64,000 bases of DNA from Novosphingobium profundi (GTDB lineage Bacteria > Pseudomonadota > Alphaproteobacteria > Sphingomonadales > Sphingomonadaceae), in contig NZ_JAIVLF010000009.1 of the NCBI RefSeq assembly GCF_020524485.1, positions 31,783-95,782 of the forward strand, written 5' to 3'. Every line of letters starts with the position of its first letter. The stretch's first letter is position 1. Below are positions 36,789-44,940 of this stretch, in pieces. The notes beneath the pieces were generated by a model. That model was not told the origin of the DNA. It searched no databases and saw nothing but the letters and a program-made list of their open reading frames with translations. The position numbers and the translations under genes are program-made.

Positions 36789-38639
36789 ATGACGCGCCTG
36801 CCTGACAATGCCCCCCAGTCCCGCCCTCCCAGCGCGCGGGCCGGAGGCGCGCTGCGCGCACTCGCCCGGCGTCTGGAGCTGCGCTCCTATGGCCTCGTCC
36901 CCGAACATTTCAGCGCCGCAGAGGGTTGCCGTGCCGCGCTGGCGGTGGCCCTGCCGCTCGCGCTCGCCGTCGCGCTGGAAGAAAAGATCCTCTCCTGGGC
37001 CGTCTTCGCCGCGTTCTGGACCTGCCTGTGCGACCCCAACGGCCCCGACCGCCTGCACCGCCGCACGCTGGGCGCCTTCGCCCTGTGCGGAACGCTGGTC
37101 ACGTTTGCGGGCGCGCTCCTCGCCCACGCGCTGCCCGGCCTGCCGGTCCTGACCGGGCCCGCGCTTGTCTTCGCGATCATCCTTGTCAGCCCCTTCCTCG
37201 CGCGCGAGGGGCTCTTTGCCACATTGCTCGGCGTTGTGGCGGTGGTGGCGGTCGGCTTCCCGCAAGGCCCGGCCCTGGCGCTGGTCCAGGCGCTAGCCTT
37301 TCTGGCCGGGGCAACCTGGGCCTGGCTGCTCATCAATGGGATCTGGCGGCGCGACGCACGAAAGCCCCTCGAACGCGCGCATCTCTCGGTGCTGCTGCGC
37401 CTCCAGGACATGGCGGGCGAGCTGGCGAACCTGGGTGATGGGCAGGCGCACCGCGATGCGCAGTGGCACAGCGAACACGGCCAGCACCGGCGCGCCGTAC
37501 GCCTCGCCATCGAGCGGCTGCGGGGCCTCCTGGACCAGTTCGCCCCACACGATGACATCGCGCGCCAGCAGCGCGCGCTGGAGGCCGGGGAGCAGCTCTT
37601 CGCCGCGCTCATCGCGCTCGACCAGGCCTTCATCGACGGCCGCGAACCTGCTGCCGAGCGCGAGCGGACCGCACGCGCCTGCCGCACCGCGCTGCGCGCC
37701 TGGCAGGTCGCCTATCGCCGAGCCTCTGCTGGGCGGGTGGAAGCCGCGCAGGCCGTGCTCGAATGGACGGCCCGGCGCCTTGGCCGCCACCGCGCAGGCA
37801 GCACCAGCGCTCTCTTGCGCGGCTGCCTGCGGGCCTTTGAACAGGCGCTCGCCCTGCCACTCACGGCCCCTGTCAGGGGGGAGGCGGCGCAGGGGACGCC
37901 CTCGTCCCGCAGCGTTCCTCTGCGACGGGCCTTGCGCCTCACCGCCGCGCTCGTACTCGTCTACCTCGTCGCGCGCGGCTTCGATCTGGGCTATCCCTAC
38001 TGGGCCGCGCTTGCCGTGATCGTCGTCCTACAGGGCGGTTCGCGGGTGACCTGGACGCGCGCGCTGGAGCGCATTGCCGGTACGGCGCTGGGCGGCGGCG
38101 CAGCCATGGGTGTGGTCTATCTGAACGGAGGCGACGCGCTCTCGCTCTCGCTTCTGGCAACCCTGCTGGCGGCCATCGCGATTGCGCTGCGCGCGGTAAA
38201 CTACACGCTCTTCGTGCTGTTCCTCACCATGCTGTTCGTGATCGTGACCGAGATGCTGCAGCCAGGGAGCGGGATCGCCTGGGCGCGCATTCTCGACAAT
38301 ATCGTGGGGAGCCTGGCTGCACTGCTGGCCGTGCTCGCGCTCTGGCCCGATCTTGGCGTACCGCTTGAGGAGCGCCTGCGCGCCGGGATCGCAGCCAACC
38401 GCGCCTATCTCGACGCGGTCGAGGGCGATGCACACGAAGCCGAGATCGAGATGCGCCGTCGCGCCGCGGGGCTCGCCAGCGTCGAGGCCGAACTCGCCCG
38501 CCACGAACTGGGCAACCTGGTGCGCCGCGCCAGCGGCCATGAGGACCTGGGTGAGGCGCAACTGGAACTGCGTACGATCGCAGGGCGGGCCGCGATGGCC
38601 CGGCTGATCCAGCTCGGGACCAAGGGGCCGGACGCTTAG
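36789..38639 (+). CDS. FUSC family transporter / aromatic acid exporter-like protein
   Basis: 616 residues. Start chosen at MTRLPDNAPQ, 43 bases after the kinase gene; the frame is open upstream only as a shadow of the kinase 3' end. Two hydrophobic blocks of about six helices (about 50-160 and 385-500) flank a cytoplasmic Arg/Ala-rich domain of ~230 residues, the FUSC layout of fusaric-acid-resistance and AaeB-like proteins. RVTWTRALERIAGTALGGGAAMG is the conserved second-half motif. It probably exports aromatic or other weak acids, but no membrane-fusion partner gene is next to it. A cluster of hairpins follows the stop. Confidence 0.8.
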   Translation: MTRLPDNAPQSRPPSARAGGALRALARRLELRSYGLVPEHFSAAEGCRAALAVALPLALAVALEEKILSWAVFAAFWTCLCDPNGPDRLHRRTLGAFALCGTLVTFAGALLAHALPGLPVLTGPALVFAIILVSPFLAREGLFATLLGVVAVVAVGFPQGPALALVQALAFLAGATWAWLLINGIWRRDARKPLERAHLSVLLRLQDMAGELANLGDGQAHRDAQWHSEHGQHRRAVRLAIERLRGLLDQFAPHDDIARQQRALEAGEQLFAALIALDQAFIDGREPAAERERTARACRTALRAWQVAYRRASAGRVEAAQAVLEWTARRLGRHRAGSTSALLRGCLRAFEQALALPLTAPVRGEAAQGTPSSRSVPLRRALRLTAALVLVYLVARGFDLGYPYWAALAVIVVLQGGSRVTWTRALERIAGTALGGGAAMGVVYLNGGDALSLSLLATLLAAIAIALRAVNYTLFVLFLTMLFVIVTEMLQPGSGIAWARILDNIVGSLAALLAVLALWPDLGVPLEERLRAGIAANRAYLDAVEGDAHEAEIEMRRRAAGLASVEAELARHELGNLVRRASGHEDLGEAQLELRTIAGRAAMARLIQLGTKGPDA

Positions 38640-38649
38640 GCGAAATAAA

Positions 38650-38735
38650 GGAAGATATCTTCCAAGGGGCCATCGCCCCTTGCCCCCAATGGGCAAGGTC
38701 GGCACTTTGGAAAGCCCGGGGGCGATCGCCCCCGG
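38650..38735. terminator. Cluster of four perfect stem-loops between convergent genes
   Basis: In 86 bases: the palindrome GGAAGATATCTTCC (38650-38663); AAGGGGC/GCCCCTT with loop CATC (38664-38681); CTTGCCC/GGGCAAG with loop CCAAT (38679-38697, sharing bases with the previous stem, so the two are mutually exclusive); and a 20-base palindrome CCGGGGGCGATCGCCCCCGG (38716-38735). Placed between the FUSC and outer-membrane genes, it should end transcription from both sides. Confidence 0.65.
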
Positions 38736-38747
38736 AGCTCTATGTCC

Positions 38748-39380
38748 TTAGCGGAAGCGCACGCCCACACCGGCCATCACGCGCTGGCGCGAACTGTTGC
38801 CGTGGTAGTTCGAATAGACGTACTGCAGGTTGGCGTAGATCGGGGTGTTGCCCTTGACCACGTCGTATTCGACGCCGCCGCCGACCTGATAGCCGTCGGC
38901 GTTGTAGTGGTCGTAAACCAGCTGGGTACCTGCGGCGTTGTCGATGCGGCGGCGCTGTTCGCCGTTGACGTAACCGCCCTTGCCGAAAACGAGCAGGTCA
39001 GGCGTTACCAGATAGCCCGCACGGATCGCCGCGCCCCATTCCTGGAAGGCCTTGTGGCAGATCGAGTTGGTGTCGGGCAGCGCGGTGCAGTTCTCCGAAT
39101 CATCACCGGTCCAGTAGCTGCCCTCCGCGCCGATCACGAAGCGCTCGGCAATGATGCCATCGAAGCCGACCGTGCCGCCGTAGCCGAAGCTGTCGTCGTG
39201 GTTGCCTTCCGACTGGAAGCGATCGCCACCAATATTGCCTTCGACACGAATGCCGCGGAACTGGGTACCTCCCCCGGTCGTCGCAGCCTCGGTCTGGGCC
39301 ATGGCGGGCGAGGCGGCAAGGAAGGCAGGGGCTGCAACTGCAGTGGCGGCGGCAAGGGCGAGCGAAAATGTCTTGGTCAT
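38748..39380 (-). CDS. Outer-membrane beta-barrel protein (OmpA/Opa-like porin)
   Basis: 210 residues with a standard signal peptide (TKTFSLALAAATAVAAPAFLAASPAMAQ, cleavage near residue 28). The mature part alternates hydrophobic and polar residues as in an eight-strand barrel (FGYGGTVGFDGIIAERFVIGAEGSYW, GAAIRAGYLVTPDLLVFGKGGYV, IYANLQYVYSNYHG) and ends VMAGVGVRFR. The pair CTALPDTNSIC could form a loop disulfide. The family includes small outer-membrane proteins with structural or adhesin roles; no specific role is visible. The final residue is Arg, not the usual Phe. Confidence 0.82.
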   Translation of the reverse strand: MTKTFSLALAAATAVAAPAFLAASPAMAQTEAATTGGGTQFRGIRVEGNIGGDRFQSEGNHDDSFGYGGTVGFDGIIAERFVIGAEGSYWTGDDSENCTALPDTNSICHKAFQEWGAAIRAGYLVTPDLLVFGKGGYVNGEQRRRIDNAAGTQLVYDHYNADGYQVGGGVEYDVVKGNTPIYANLQYVYSNYHGNSSRQRVMAGVGVRFR

Positions 39381-39551
39381 GTCATATCCCGGATAGATGC
39401 GTGAAAGGATCGCCCCGCGCCAACCTCCTGCTGCCTCACTAAGTTCCCGGATACAGGGTACTTCTTCGACGAACCGAGGGAGGTGCATCGATATCCTGAT
39501 GATCCTGCGCTAAAGCAGGGGTCTTGCCGTTCGGTCCTCGGGAATGCTGCC

Positions 39552-39899
39552 ATGTCGCTTATTGAACACGCCCTCGTCGCGCTGGCGATCCAGCTGTGTA
39601 TCGGCCTGTGCAGCCGCAACTGGTGGGCGGGCGCGGCACTGGCCTGTGGCTATTTCATCGGCCGCGAACTGGCGCAGGCCGAGTACCGCTGGATCGAGGA
39701 ATTTGGCACTGGGCTGCGTGCAAACATGCCCTGGTGGGGGGCCTTCGACGGCCGGGTCTGGCCCAAGGCAGACCAGTGGGCGGACTGGATCGGCCCGCTG
39801 GCCGTGACCCTGCCGCTGGCGGGCGTGATGGAGCGGCGCAAGCGCGCGCAGGCGCGCCGTCGCACGGTTTCGCTGGCATCCCCGCCGCCCGGCGACTAA
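39552..39899 (+). CDS. Small membrane protein of unknown function
   Basis: 115 residues from the ATG of MSLIEHALVALAIQ. Two or three hydrophobic segments are seen (LIEHALVALAIQLCIGLC, WWAGAALACGYFIGREL, IGPLAVTLPLAGVM), with an aromatic loop (MPWWGAFDGRVWPKADQWADW) and a basic C-terminal tail. This is the layout of small integral membrane proteins such as phage holin-like or lipid-modification helpers, but I do not recognise a family. It is followed after 11 bases by another hypothetical gene on the same strand, so the two are probably co-transcribed. Confidence 0.65.
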   Translation: MSLIEHALVALAIQLCIGLCSRNWWAGAALACGYFIGRELAQAEYRWIEEFGTGLRANMPWWGAFDGRVWPKADQWADWIGPLAVTLPLAGVMERRKRAQARRRTVSLASPPPGD

Positions 39900-39910
39900 G
39901 GGCGCGGACC

Positions 39911-40444
39911 ATGCCGCACATCAAGGACCTCGCCCAGCTTGCCCGCCACATCGCCGCCCACCATGGCTGGGATGCGGCGCGCGCCTTCAAGGCCTACACC
40001 CTCGACGACGCCGACGGGGCGACCCTTTCGCGCACCGGGCTCGACCTGCTCAAGGTCTTTCCCGCGCTGGACGACCCCGCCCCGGCGCTGAGCGCGGCGC
40101 TCGCAGTCAGTCTGGAAAAGCGCATGCCCGACGCGCCCGTCCACGTCGTCACCGGCGCGCTGCTGGTCGAAGGCGTGCCTGTGCTTGAAGCGCACAGCTG
40201 GGTCATGGTCGGGTCCCACGTGGCCGACATTGCGCTGTTCCGCCTCGCCTATTGCGCCAGTGGTCCGGCCGAGCTGTCACGTCACGTCCACCGCGTCTTC
40301 GGTGAAGGCAAGGCGCTCTATGTCGATCACTGGTCGCGCACGAAGCGCAGCGGACTGACCTATCGCCCCGAGGCCGTACTCGATGCCGAGACGCTCAACG
40401 CGCGGATGGCACAGGCCTACCGGCTGATCGCACCGGGCAACTGA
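39911..40444 (+). CDS. Hypothetical cytoplasmic protein, 177 residues
   Basis: The frame begins ATG CCG CAC 11 bases after the preceding small membrane protein gene. Composition is that of a soluble alpha/beta protein (LARHIAAHHGWDAARAFKAYTLDD, HVVTGALLVEGVPVLEAHSWVMVGSHVADIALFRLAY, VHRVFGEGKALYVDHWSRTKRSGLTYRPEAVLD). I do not recognise a family. The motif EAHSWV... VDHWS recalls proteins with a papain-like or NTF2-like fold, but this is weak. It is convergent with the phytanoyl-CoA dioxygenase-like gene. Confidence 0.6.
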   Translation: MPHIKDLAQLARHIAAHHGWDAARAFKAYTLDDADGATLSRTGLDLLKVFPALDDPAPALSAALAVSLEKRMPDAPVHVVTGALLVEGVPVLEAHSWVMVGSHVADIALFRLAYCASGPAELSRHVHRVFGEGKALYVDHWSRTKRSGLTYRPEAVLDAETLNARMAQAYRLIAPGN

Positions 40445-40446
40445 GC

Positions 40447-40464
40447 GAGCCGAACGCGCGGCTC
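40447..40464. terminator. Short hairpin between convergent genes
   Basis: GAGCCG (40447-40452) pairs with CGGCTC (40459-40464) around AACGCG; an alternative pairing CTGAGC/GCTCAG is nested outside it. Shared terminator candidate for the hypothetical gene and the oxygenase gene. Confidence 0.45.
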
Positions 40465-41527
40465 AGGCCGCGCCGTTCGTGCCCTCCTCCTCGACCCGCG
40501 CTTCGATGGCCCGGCGCGTGCCGACCGGCTGCCAGGGCTGGCCGATGCGCGCTGCGAAGCGGTCCCGGAAGGACCACAGCCAGCCCACCCGCCGTTCGGC
40601 GATGCCCGGCAGGCTGAGCGCGTCCCCGCCCAGCCAGGGCAGGAAGGGATTGCGCCGCGAATAGGACCATATCTCGACCCGCTCGCCCGCCTGCTGCGCC
40701 GCGCCGCGGGCATGGAAACCGCCGGTATCGGCCACCACCAGCGTATTGGCGGGCACGGCCAGCCCTTCGGGCGCGCCATAGCCCATCTCGGCCAGATCCT
40801 CGGGCCCCGCTCGCGGCGAACCACGGGCCGACAGCCGGTCGATGCTCGCAGGATCGCGCAGGCTTCGGCGATACTCCCAGTCGAGCCGGGCAGGCGTGTA
40901 GCGATGCGAACCGCGTACATAGGTGAAAGGCCCATCCTCGGCGCGTACCGGATTGAGGAAGAGCCAGGCCTTCATCGAGGCGTGGAAACTGTCGGCGTGG
41001 ATCGTCTCCTGCGGGTCGGGGCCACCCTCTCCGCAGTGACTGACGATGGTCTGGATGTAGTGCAGCGGTTCGGTGCGAAAGCTCGCCACGTAGTGGAACA
41101 GAGCGCGCAGATCCCGCCTTGCCAGAAGCCTGCGCAGCGCCGGGATTGCCGCCAGCATCTGCGGGTCGATCGCGATGCGCCGGGTGATCGCATCGCCCTG
41201 GCGCATCTCACGCGCAGGCGCCTCGTAGGACAGCAGCGCGCGGCGCAGCGCGGCAAACTCGGCCTCGGGCACCACGTTCTCGATCGCCACGAAGCCATCG
41301 CGGTCGAAAGCGGCGCGCCAGGCGGCCGGAACGTGCCGCGCCAGACGCCGACGCCGCCAGCGACACAGGATATCGGCCCCGCGCACACGGGCACGGTGCA
41401 GCCCCAAGCGGTTGAGCCGCGCCGATCCGATCAGGGGATGGTCGAGAAAGCTCTTGGCTGACGTCGCCAGTTGCAGCGTCCAAACCGGAGTGAGCAGGAT
41501 GGCCCGGGCCCGGGCAAAGATCGTCAT
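40463..41527 (-). CDS. Phytanoyl-CoA dioxygenase (PhyH)-family Fe(II)/2-oxoglutarate oxygenase
   Basis: 354 residues. The ATG of MTIFARARAILL is used because the frame farther upstream is Pro/Arg-rich without a ribosome-binding site. The double-stranded beta-helix carries the iron triad: H177 and D179 in ETIHADSFH and H272 in TGGFHARG, with the Arg for 2-oxoglutarate likely in GERVEIWSYSRRNP. It hydroxylates an unknown small molecule or lipid. It is divergent from a second oxygenase gene 267 bases away, and a third follows, making a three-oxygenase neighbourhood. The N-terminal RRRRLARHVP segment may touch membrane lipid. Confidence 0.8.
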   Translation of the reverse strand: MTIFARARAILLTPVWTLQLATSAKSFLDHPLIGSARLNRLGLHRARVRGADILCRWRRRRLARHVPAAWRAAFDRDGFVAIENVVPEAEFAALRRALLSYEAPAREMRQGDAITRRIAIDPQMLAAIPALRRLLARRDLRALFHYVASFRTEPLHYIQTIVSHCGEGGPDPQETIHADSFHASMKAWLFLNPVRAEDGPFTYVRGSHRYTPARLDWEYRRSLRDPASIDRLSARGSPRAGPEDLAEMGYGAPEGLAVPANTLVVADTGGFHARGAAQQAGERVEIWSYSRRNPFLPWLGGDALSLPGIAERRVGWLWSFRDRFAARIGQPWQPVGTRRAIEARVEEEGTNGAA

Positions 41528-41794
41528 CGTGGTATCCGTCAGCGTCTGTCGCGCCCCCGGCATCGTTGCACGGGCGGGGGCGCCCTGCCCGTGCGTTTCG
41601 CCCGTCTTCCCGGCAATGGCAAGAGGATTGGACGTGTGTCTGGGCCACTTCGGGGTATTCGCCGCCCGCATGCCACGGTTCGTCACGCCGCCGTGGCGAA
41701 GATGCGGCTTCGGAGGCTCTCAATACCGTGCAATTTCGTGCAGGAAGGCTATAGAGGCAATTCGAAGCGGGCTAGCATCTGTCGGAGCAAGTAA

Positions 41795-42577
41795 TTGAGC
41801 TGGAACGATACTCTTAACGCACGCGGGTGGAAGGTCCCGTTCGTCAACAAGTCCCTGTTCCAGATCGGCAAGGAACTGCGCCCGGCCATCGACCGCACCA
41901 TCCTGCGCAATTCCAGGATCCCGGACGCGGCCATCCAGGACACGGCCAGGTTTCCCTGGATCGCCGAAATGGAAGCGAACTGGGAAGCGATCCGCGACGA
42001 GGCCGTGCGCATCCGCGCCGAGGACATTCCCTCGCTGGGCGAGATCTCGTTCGACCATGGCCGCATCGCGGCCGACCGGCGCTGGCGGGCCTTCTTCCTC
42101 AAGGGCTATGGCTACCGGATGAAGGCCAACGCCGCGCGCGCGCCTGTTACCGCCGCGCTGCTCGAACGCATTCCCGGCCTTGTCACTGCCAACTTCTCGG
42201 TGCTCGAAGCGGGCGGACACATCCCGCGTCACTGGGGCATGACCAAGGGCATGCTGACCTGGCACCTGGCGCTCAAGGCCCCGGCCGAGCGCGAAAAGTG
42301 CCGCATGCACATCGAGGAAGGCGAGACCCTCCACGTCCTCCACTGGGACGAAGGCAACTCCTTCCTGTTCGATGACATGTTCAACCACGAGGTCTGGAAC
42401 GAGACCGGGGAAGACCGCTATATCCTTCTCATCCAGATCAAGCGACCCTGCCGCTGGCGCGGAAACCTGATCCAGGAAATCTTCCTGAAGGGCGTACGCC
42501 ACTCCCGCTTCGTGCAGGATATCCGCAAGGCCATTGATCGTGCCGGGAGAAAGGCCACGTCGTCTGCGCCCCAATGA
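41795..42577 (+). CDS. Aspartyl/asparaginyl beta-hydroxylase family protein (LpxO-like)
   Basis: 260 residues. The start appears to be TTG, supported by GGAG 8 bases upstream; the first ATG lies at residue 59 and would cut conserved sequence. Family motifs: AGGHIPRHWGMTKGMLTWHLAL with the iron His146, FDDMFNHEVWNETGEDRYILLIQIKRP with His198 and the 2-oxoglutarate Arg. Relatives hydroxylate Asp/Asn in proteins or, as LpxO, the 2-position of lipid A acyl chains. Next to polysaccharide genes a lipid or sugar-conjugate substrate is plausible, but that is inference. 96 bases precede the next oxygenase gene on the same strand. Confidence 0.82.
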   Translation: MSWNDTLNARGWKVPFVNKSLFQIGKELRPAIDRTILRNSRIPDAAIQDTARFPWIAEMEANWEAIRDEAVRIRAEDIPSLGEISFDHGRIAADRRWRAFFLKGYGYRMKANAARAPVTAALLERIPGLVTANFSVLEAGGHIPRHWGMTKGMLTWHLALKAPAEREKCRMHIEEGETLHVLHWDEGNSFLFDDMFNHEVWNETGEDRYILLIQIKRPCRWRGNLIQEIFLKGVRHSRFVQDIRKAIDRAGRKATSSAPQ

Positions 42578-42673
42578 GCGCCCCTGTAGCCGCTCCCGCG
42601 GGATATCTATACAACCGGGATACGCCACTTTATTGGCGATCTGGCCCATCATTCGAGGAGCAAGGCCCTGCCC

Positions 42674-43624
42674 GTGAACGACACTCCGCTTCCGGGCGTC
42701 CCGCTCATCGAATCCCCCCTCTTCACGCAGGACGTGGAAGCCCTGGGGTTGACCGCCGGGGAACGGCGTATCGCCGAGGATCTGCACACACGCGGGTTTG
42801 CCGTCCTGGATTTTCCCGATCCCGAGATCGATGCGCGGATCGCGCGTATCCGGGCCGACCTGGGGCCGCGCTACAAGGGTATGGACCTGACCGATCCCGA
42901 CAGCGACAAGACTCAGGGCGAGCGGCGTATCCAGGATGCCTGGACTTTCCATGAAGATGTGCGCGCCATCGCTGCAAATGCAGAGCTGCGCGATCTTCTC
43001 GGCAAGCTCTACGGCCGCCCTGCCTTCCCGTTCCAGACCCTGAACTTTCCGGTCGGAACGCAACAGGGCGCGCATTCGGATGCGGTCCATTTCTCCAGCC
43101 TGCCCGAACGCTTCATGTGCGGGGTCTGGCTGGCGATGGAGGACATCACGCCCGAGAACGGCCCTGTGTTCTACCTTCCCGGCTCGCACCGCTGGCCGAT
43201 CATGACCAACGCGATGATCGCCCGCCGCGGTTTCGGCAATATTCCCGAGAGCGCCCAGGCTCCCTACGAACGGGCGTGGGACGCGCTTGCCAGAGCCGAC
43301 GGGCTCAGCCCCGAACCCTTCCTCGCCCGCAAGGGCCAGGCCCTGATCTGGAGCGCGAACCTCCTCCATGGCGGCAGCCTGCAAACGGATATCCGCCGCA
43401 CGCGCTGGTCGCAGGTGACGCACTACTACTTCGAGGACTGCATCTACTACACCCCGGCCTATTCGGACGAGGCGGTGGGTCGCCTGCACCTGCGCGAGCC
43501 GGTGGGTATCCACGACGGCGTCATCCGCACCAGCACCTACCTTGGCGAACCGGTGAAGATGCCGCGCCGCCGCAAGGGCCTGCGCCGCCTCATCGGCAAG
43601 CTCGGAGAGGCCCTCGCCAGCTAG
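42674..43624 (+). CDS. Phytanoyl-CoA dioxygenase-family Fe(II)/2-oxoglutarate oxygenase
   Basis: 316 residues, GTG start. Iron ligands: H134 and D136 in QGAHSDAVHF and H232 in NLLHGGS; YLPGSHRWPIM (167-177) is the conserved core of the PhyH family and RTRWSQVTHYYF holds the probable 2-oxoglutarate Arg. It resembles the bacterial PhyH proteins often found in natural-product and polysaccharide loci. It differs clearly from the minus-strand PhyH protein, so it is not a recent duplicate. The basic C-terminus (PRRRKGLRRLIGKL) suggests contact with acidic lipids or polymers. The ribosome-binding site GGAG is 12 bases from the GTG, somewhat far. Confidence 0.8.
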   Translation: MNDTPLPGVPLIESPLFTQDVEALGLTAGERRIAEDLHTRGFAVLDFPDPEIDARIARIRADLGPRYKGMDLTDPDSDKTQGERRIQDAWTFHEDVRAIAANAELRDLLGKLYGRPAFPFQTLNFPVGTQQGAHSDAVHFSSLPERFMCGVWLAMEDITPENGPVFYLPGSHRWPIMTNAMIARRGFGNIPESAQAPYERAWDALARADGLSPEPFLARKGQALIWSANLLHGGSLQTDIRRTRWSQVTHYYFEDCIYYTPAYSDEAVGRLHLREPVGIHDGVIRTSTYLGEPVKMPRRRKGLRRLIGKLGEALAS

Positions 43625-43698
43625 GCCTGAGGATCATTCCCGCTCGGATCATCGCAAGCGTCTTGCGGGCGGCAAAATTAGAACATATCAAGAACGAC

Positions 43699-44940
43699 AT
43701 GCCGCAACTTTCCGTCCTCGAACGCCTCGAGATTCTCGCCGATGCCGCCAAGTACGATGCCTCCTGCGCCTCGTCCGGCACGTCCAAACGCGACAGTCGC
43801 GATGGCAAGGGGCTCGGCTCGACCGCGGGCATGGGCATCTGTCATGCCTATGCCCCGGACGGACGCTGCATCTCGCTGCTCAAGCTACTGCTGACCAACC
43901 ACTGCATCTTCGACTGCCATTACTGCGTCAACCGCAAGAGCTCGAACGTGCGCCGCGCGCGCTTCACCCCGCGCGAGGTCGTGGACCTCACCCTCTCCTT
44001 CTATCGCCGCAACTACATCGAGGGGCTGTTCCTGTCCTCGGGCATCGTGCGCACGGCCAGCCACACGATGGAGCAGCTCATCGAAGTGGCGCGCAGCCTG
44101 CGCGAGGACCATGATTTTCGCGGCTATATCCACCTGAAGACGATCCCCGAGGCCGAGCCCGAACTGGTGGAACGCGCGGGACGCTGGGCGGACCGCGTCT
44201 CGATCAATGTCGAACTTCCGACCGAGCAGGGCCTGGCCCGCCTCGCGCCCGACAAGAAGGCCCCGCAGATCGAGGGCGCCATGGGCACCGTGCGCGACGC
44301 GATCATCGCGGGCAAGGACGCCAAAGCGCGCTACCGCTCAGCCCCGCGCTTCGCCCCGGCGGGCCAGTCGACGCAGATGATCGTGGGCGCCGATGCGACA
44401 AGCGACACCCAGATCGTCGAGCGCGCCAGCACGCTCTACCGCGGGTTCGGTCTGCGCCGGGTCTACTATTCGGCCTTCAGCCCGATCCCCAGTGCAAGCG
44501 CCGTGCTTCCGCTCAAGCGCCCGCCGCTCCTGCGCGAGCACCGGCTCTACCAGTCCGACTGGCTGATCCGCTTCTACGGCTTCTCCACCAGCGATGTGCG
44601 CCGCGCGGCGGGGCCGGAGGGCATGCTCCCGCTCGACATCGATCCCAAGCTGGCCTGGGCGCTGGAAAGCCGCGAAATCTTTCCGGTCGACCTCAACCGC
44701 GCCCCGCGTGAAATGCTCCTTCGCGTGCCCGGTCTTGGCACGAAGGCCGTCGATGCGATCCTCGCCGCGCGCCGCCACCGCACGCTGCGCCTGGAGGATG
44801 TCGCGCGCCTCACCGTCTCGGTGCGCAAGCTGCGCCCTTTCGTGACGACCGCCGACTGGCGCCCGGTTGCCCTGCTCGATCGCGCAGACCTGCGCGCGCA
44901 GCTGGCCCCCAGGCCCAGGCAACTCGAACTCTTCGCATGA
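43699..44940 (+). CDS. Putative DNA modification/repair radical SAM protein (UDG-linked family)
   Basis: 413 residues. Radical-SAM cluster motif C-x3-C-x2-C: NHCIFDCHYCVNR (C69, C73, C76). The N-terminal AAKYDASCASSGTSKRDS and GMGICHAYAPDGRCISLLKLLLTN are typical of the family always found beside a UDG-superfamily gene (the TIGR03916 group). The C-terminal part has a helix-hairpin-helix element (VDLNRAPREMLLRVPGLGTKAVDAILAARRHR, about 328-360), indicating DNA binding. The chemistry is unproven; reductive repair or modification of a base is proposed for the family. Its stop overlaps the start of the UdgX-like gene (ATGA). Confidence 0.88.
   Translation: MPQLSVLERLEILADAAKYDASCASSGTSKRDSRDGKGLGSTAGMGICHAYAPDGRCISLLKLLLTNHCIFDCHYCVNRKSSNVRRARFTPREVVDLTLSFYRRNYIEGLFLSSGIVRTASHTMEQLIEVARSLREDHDFRGYIHLKTIPEAEPELVERAGRWADRVSINVELPTEQGLARLAPDKKAPQIEGAMGTVRDAIIAGKDAKARYRSAPRFAPAGQSTQMIVGADATSDTQIVERASTLYRGFGLRRVYYSAFSPIPSASAVLPLKRPPLLREHRLYQSDWLIRFYGFSTSDVRRAAGPEGMLPLDIDPKLAWALESREIFPVDLNRAPREMLLRVPGLGTKAVDAILAARRHRTLRLEDVARLTVSVRKLRPFVTTADWRPVALLDRADLRAQLAPRPRQLELFA

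Noticed and set aside
38716..38735. Reading the GCGATCGC-centred palindrome as a cyanobacterial HIP1 element
   Set aside because: A single GCGATCGC inside a terminator-type palindrome in an alphaproteobacterium is better explained as a hairpin; HIP1 requires genome-wide abundance.
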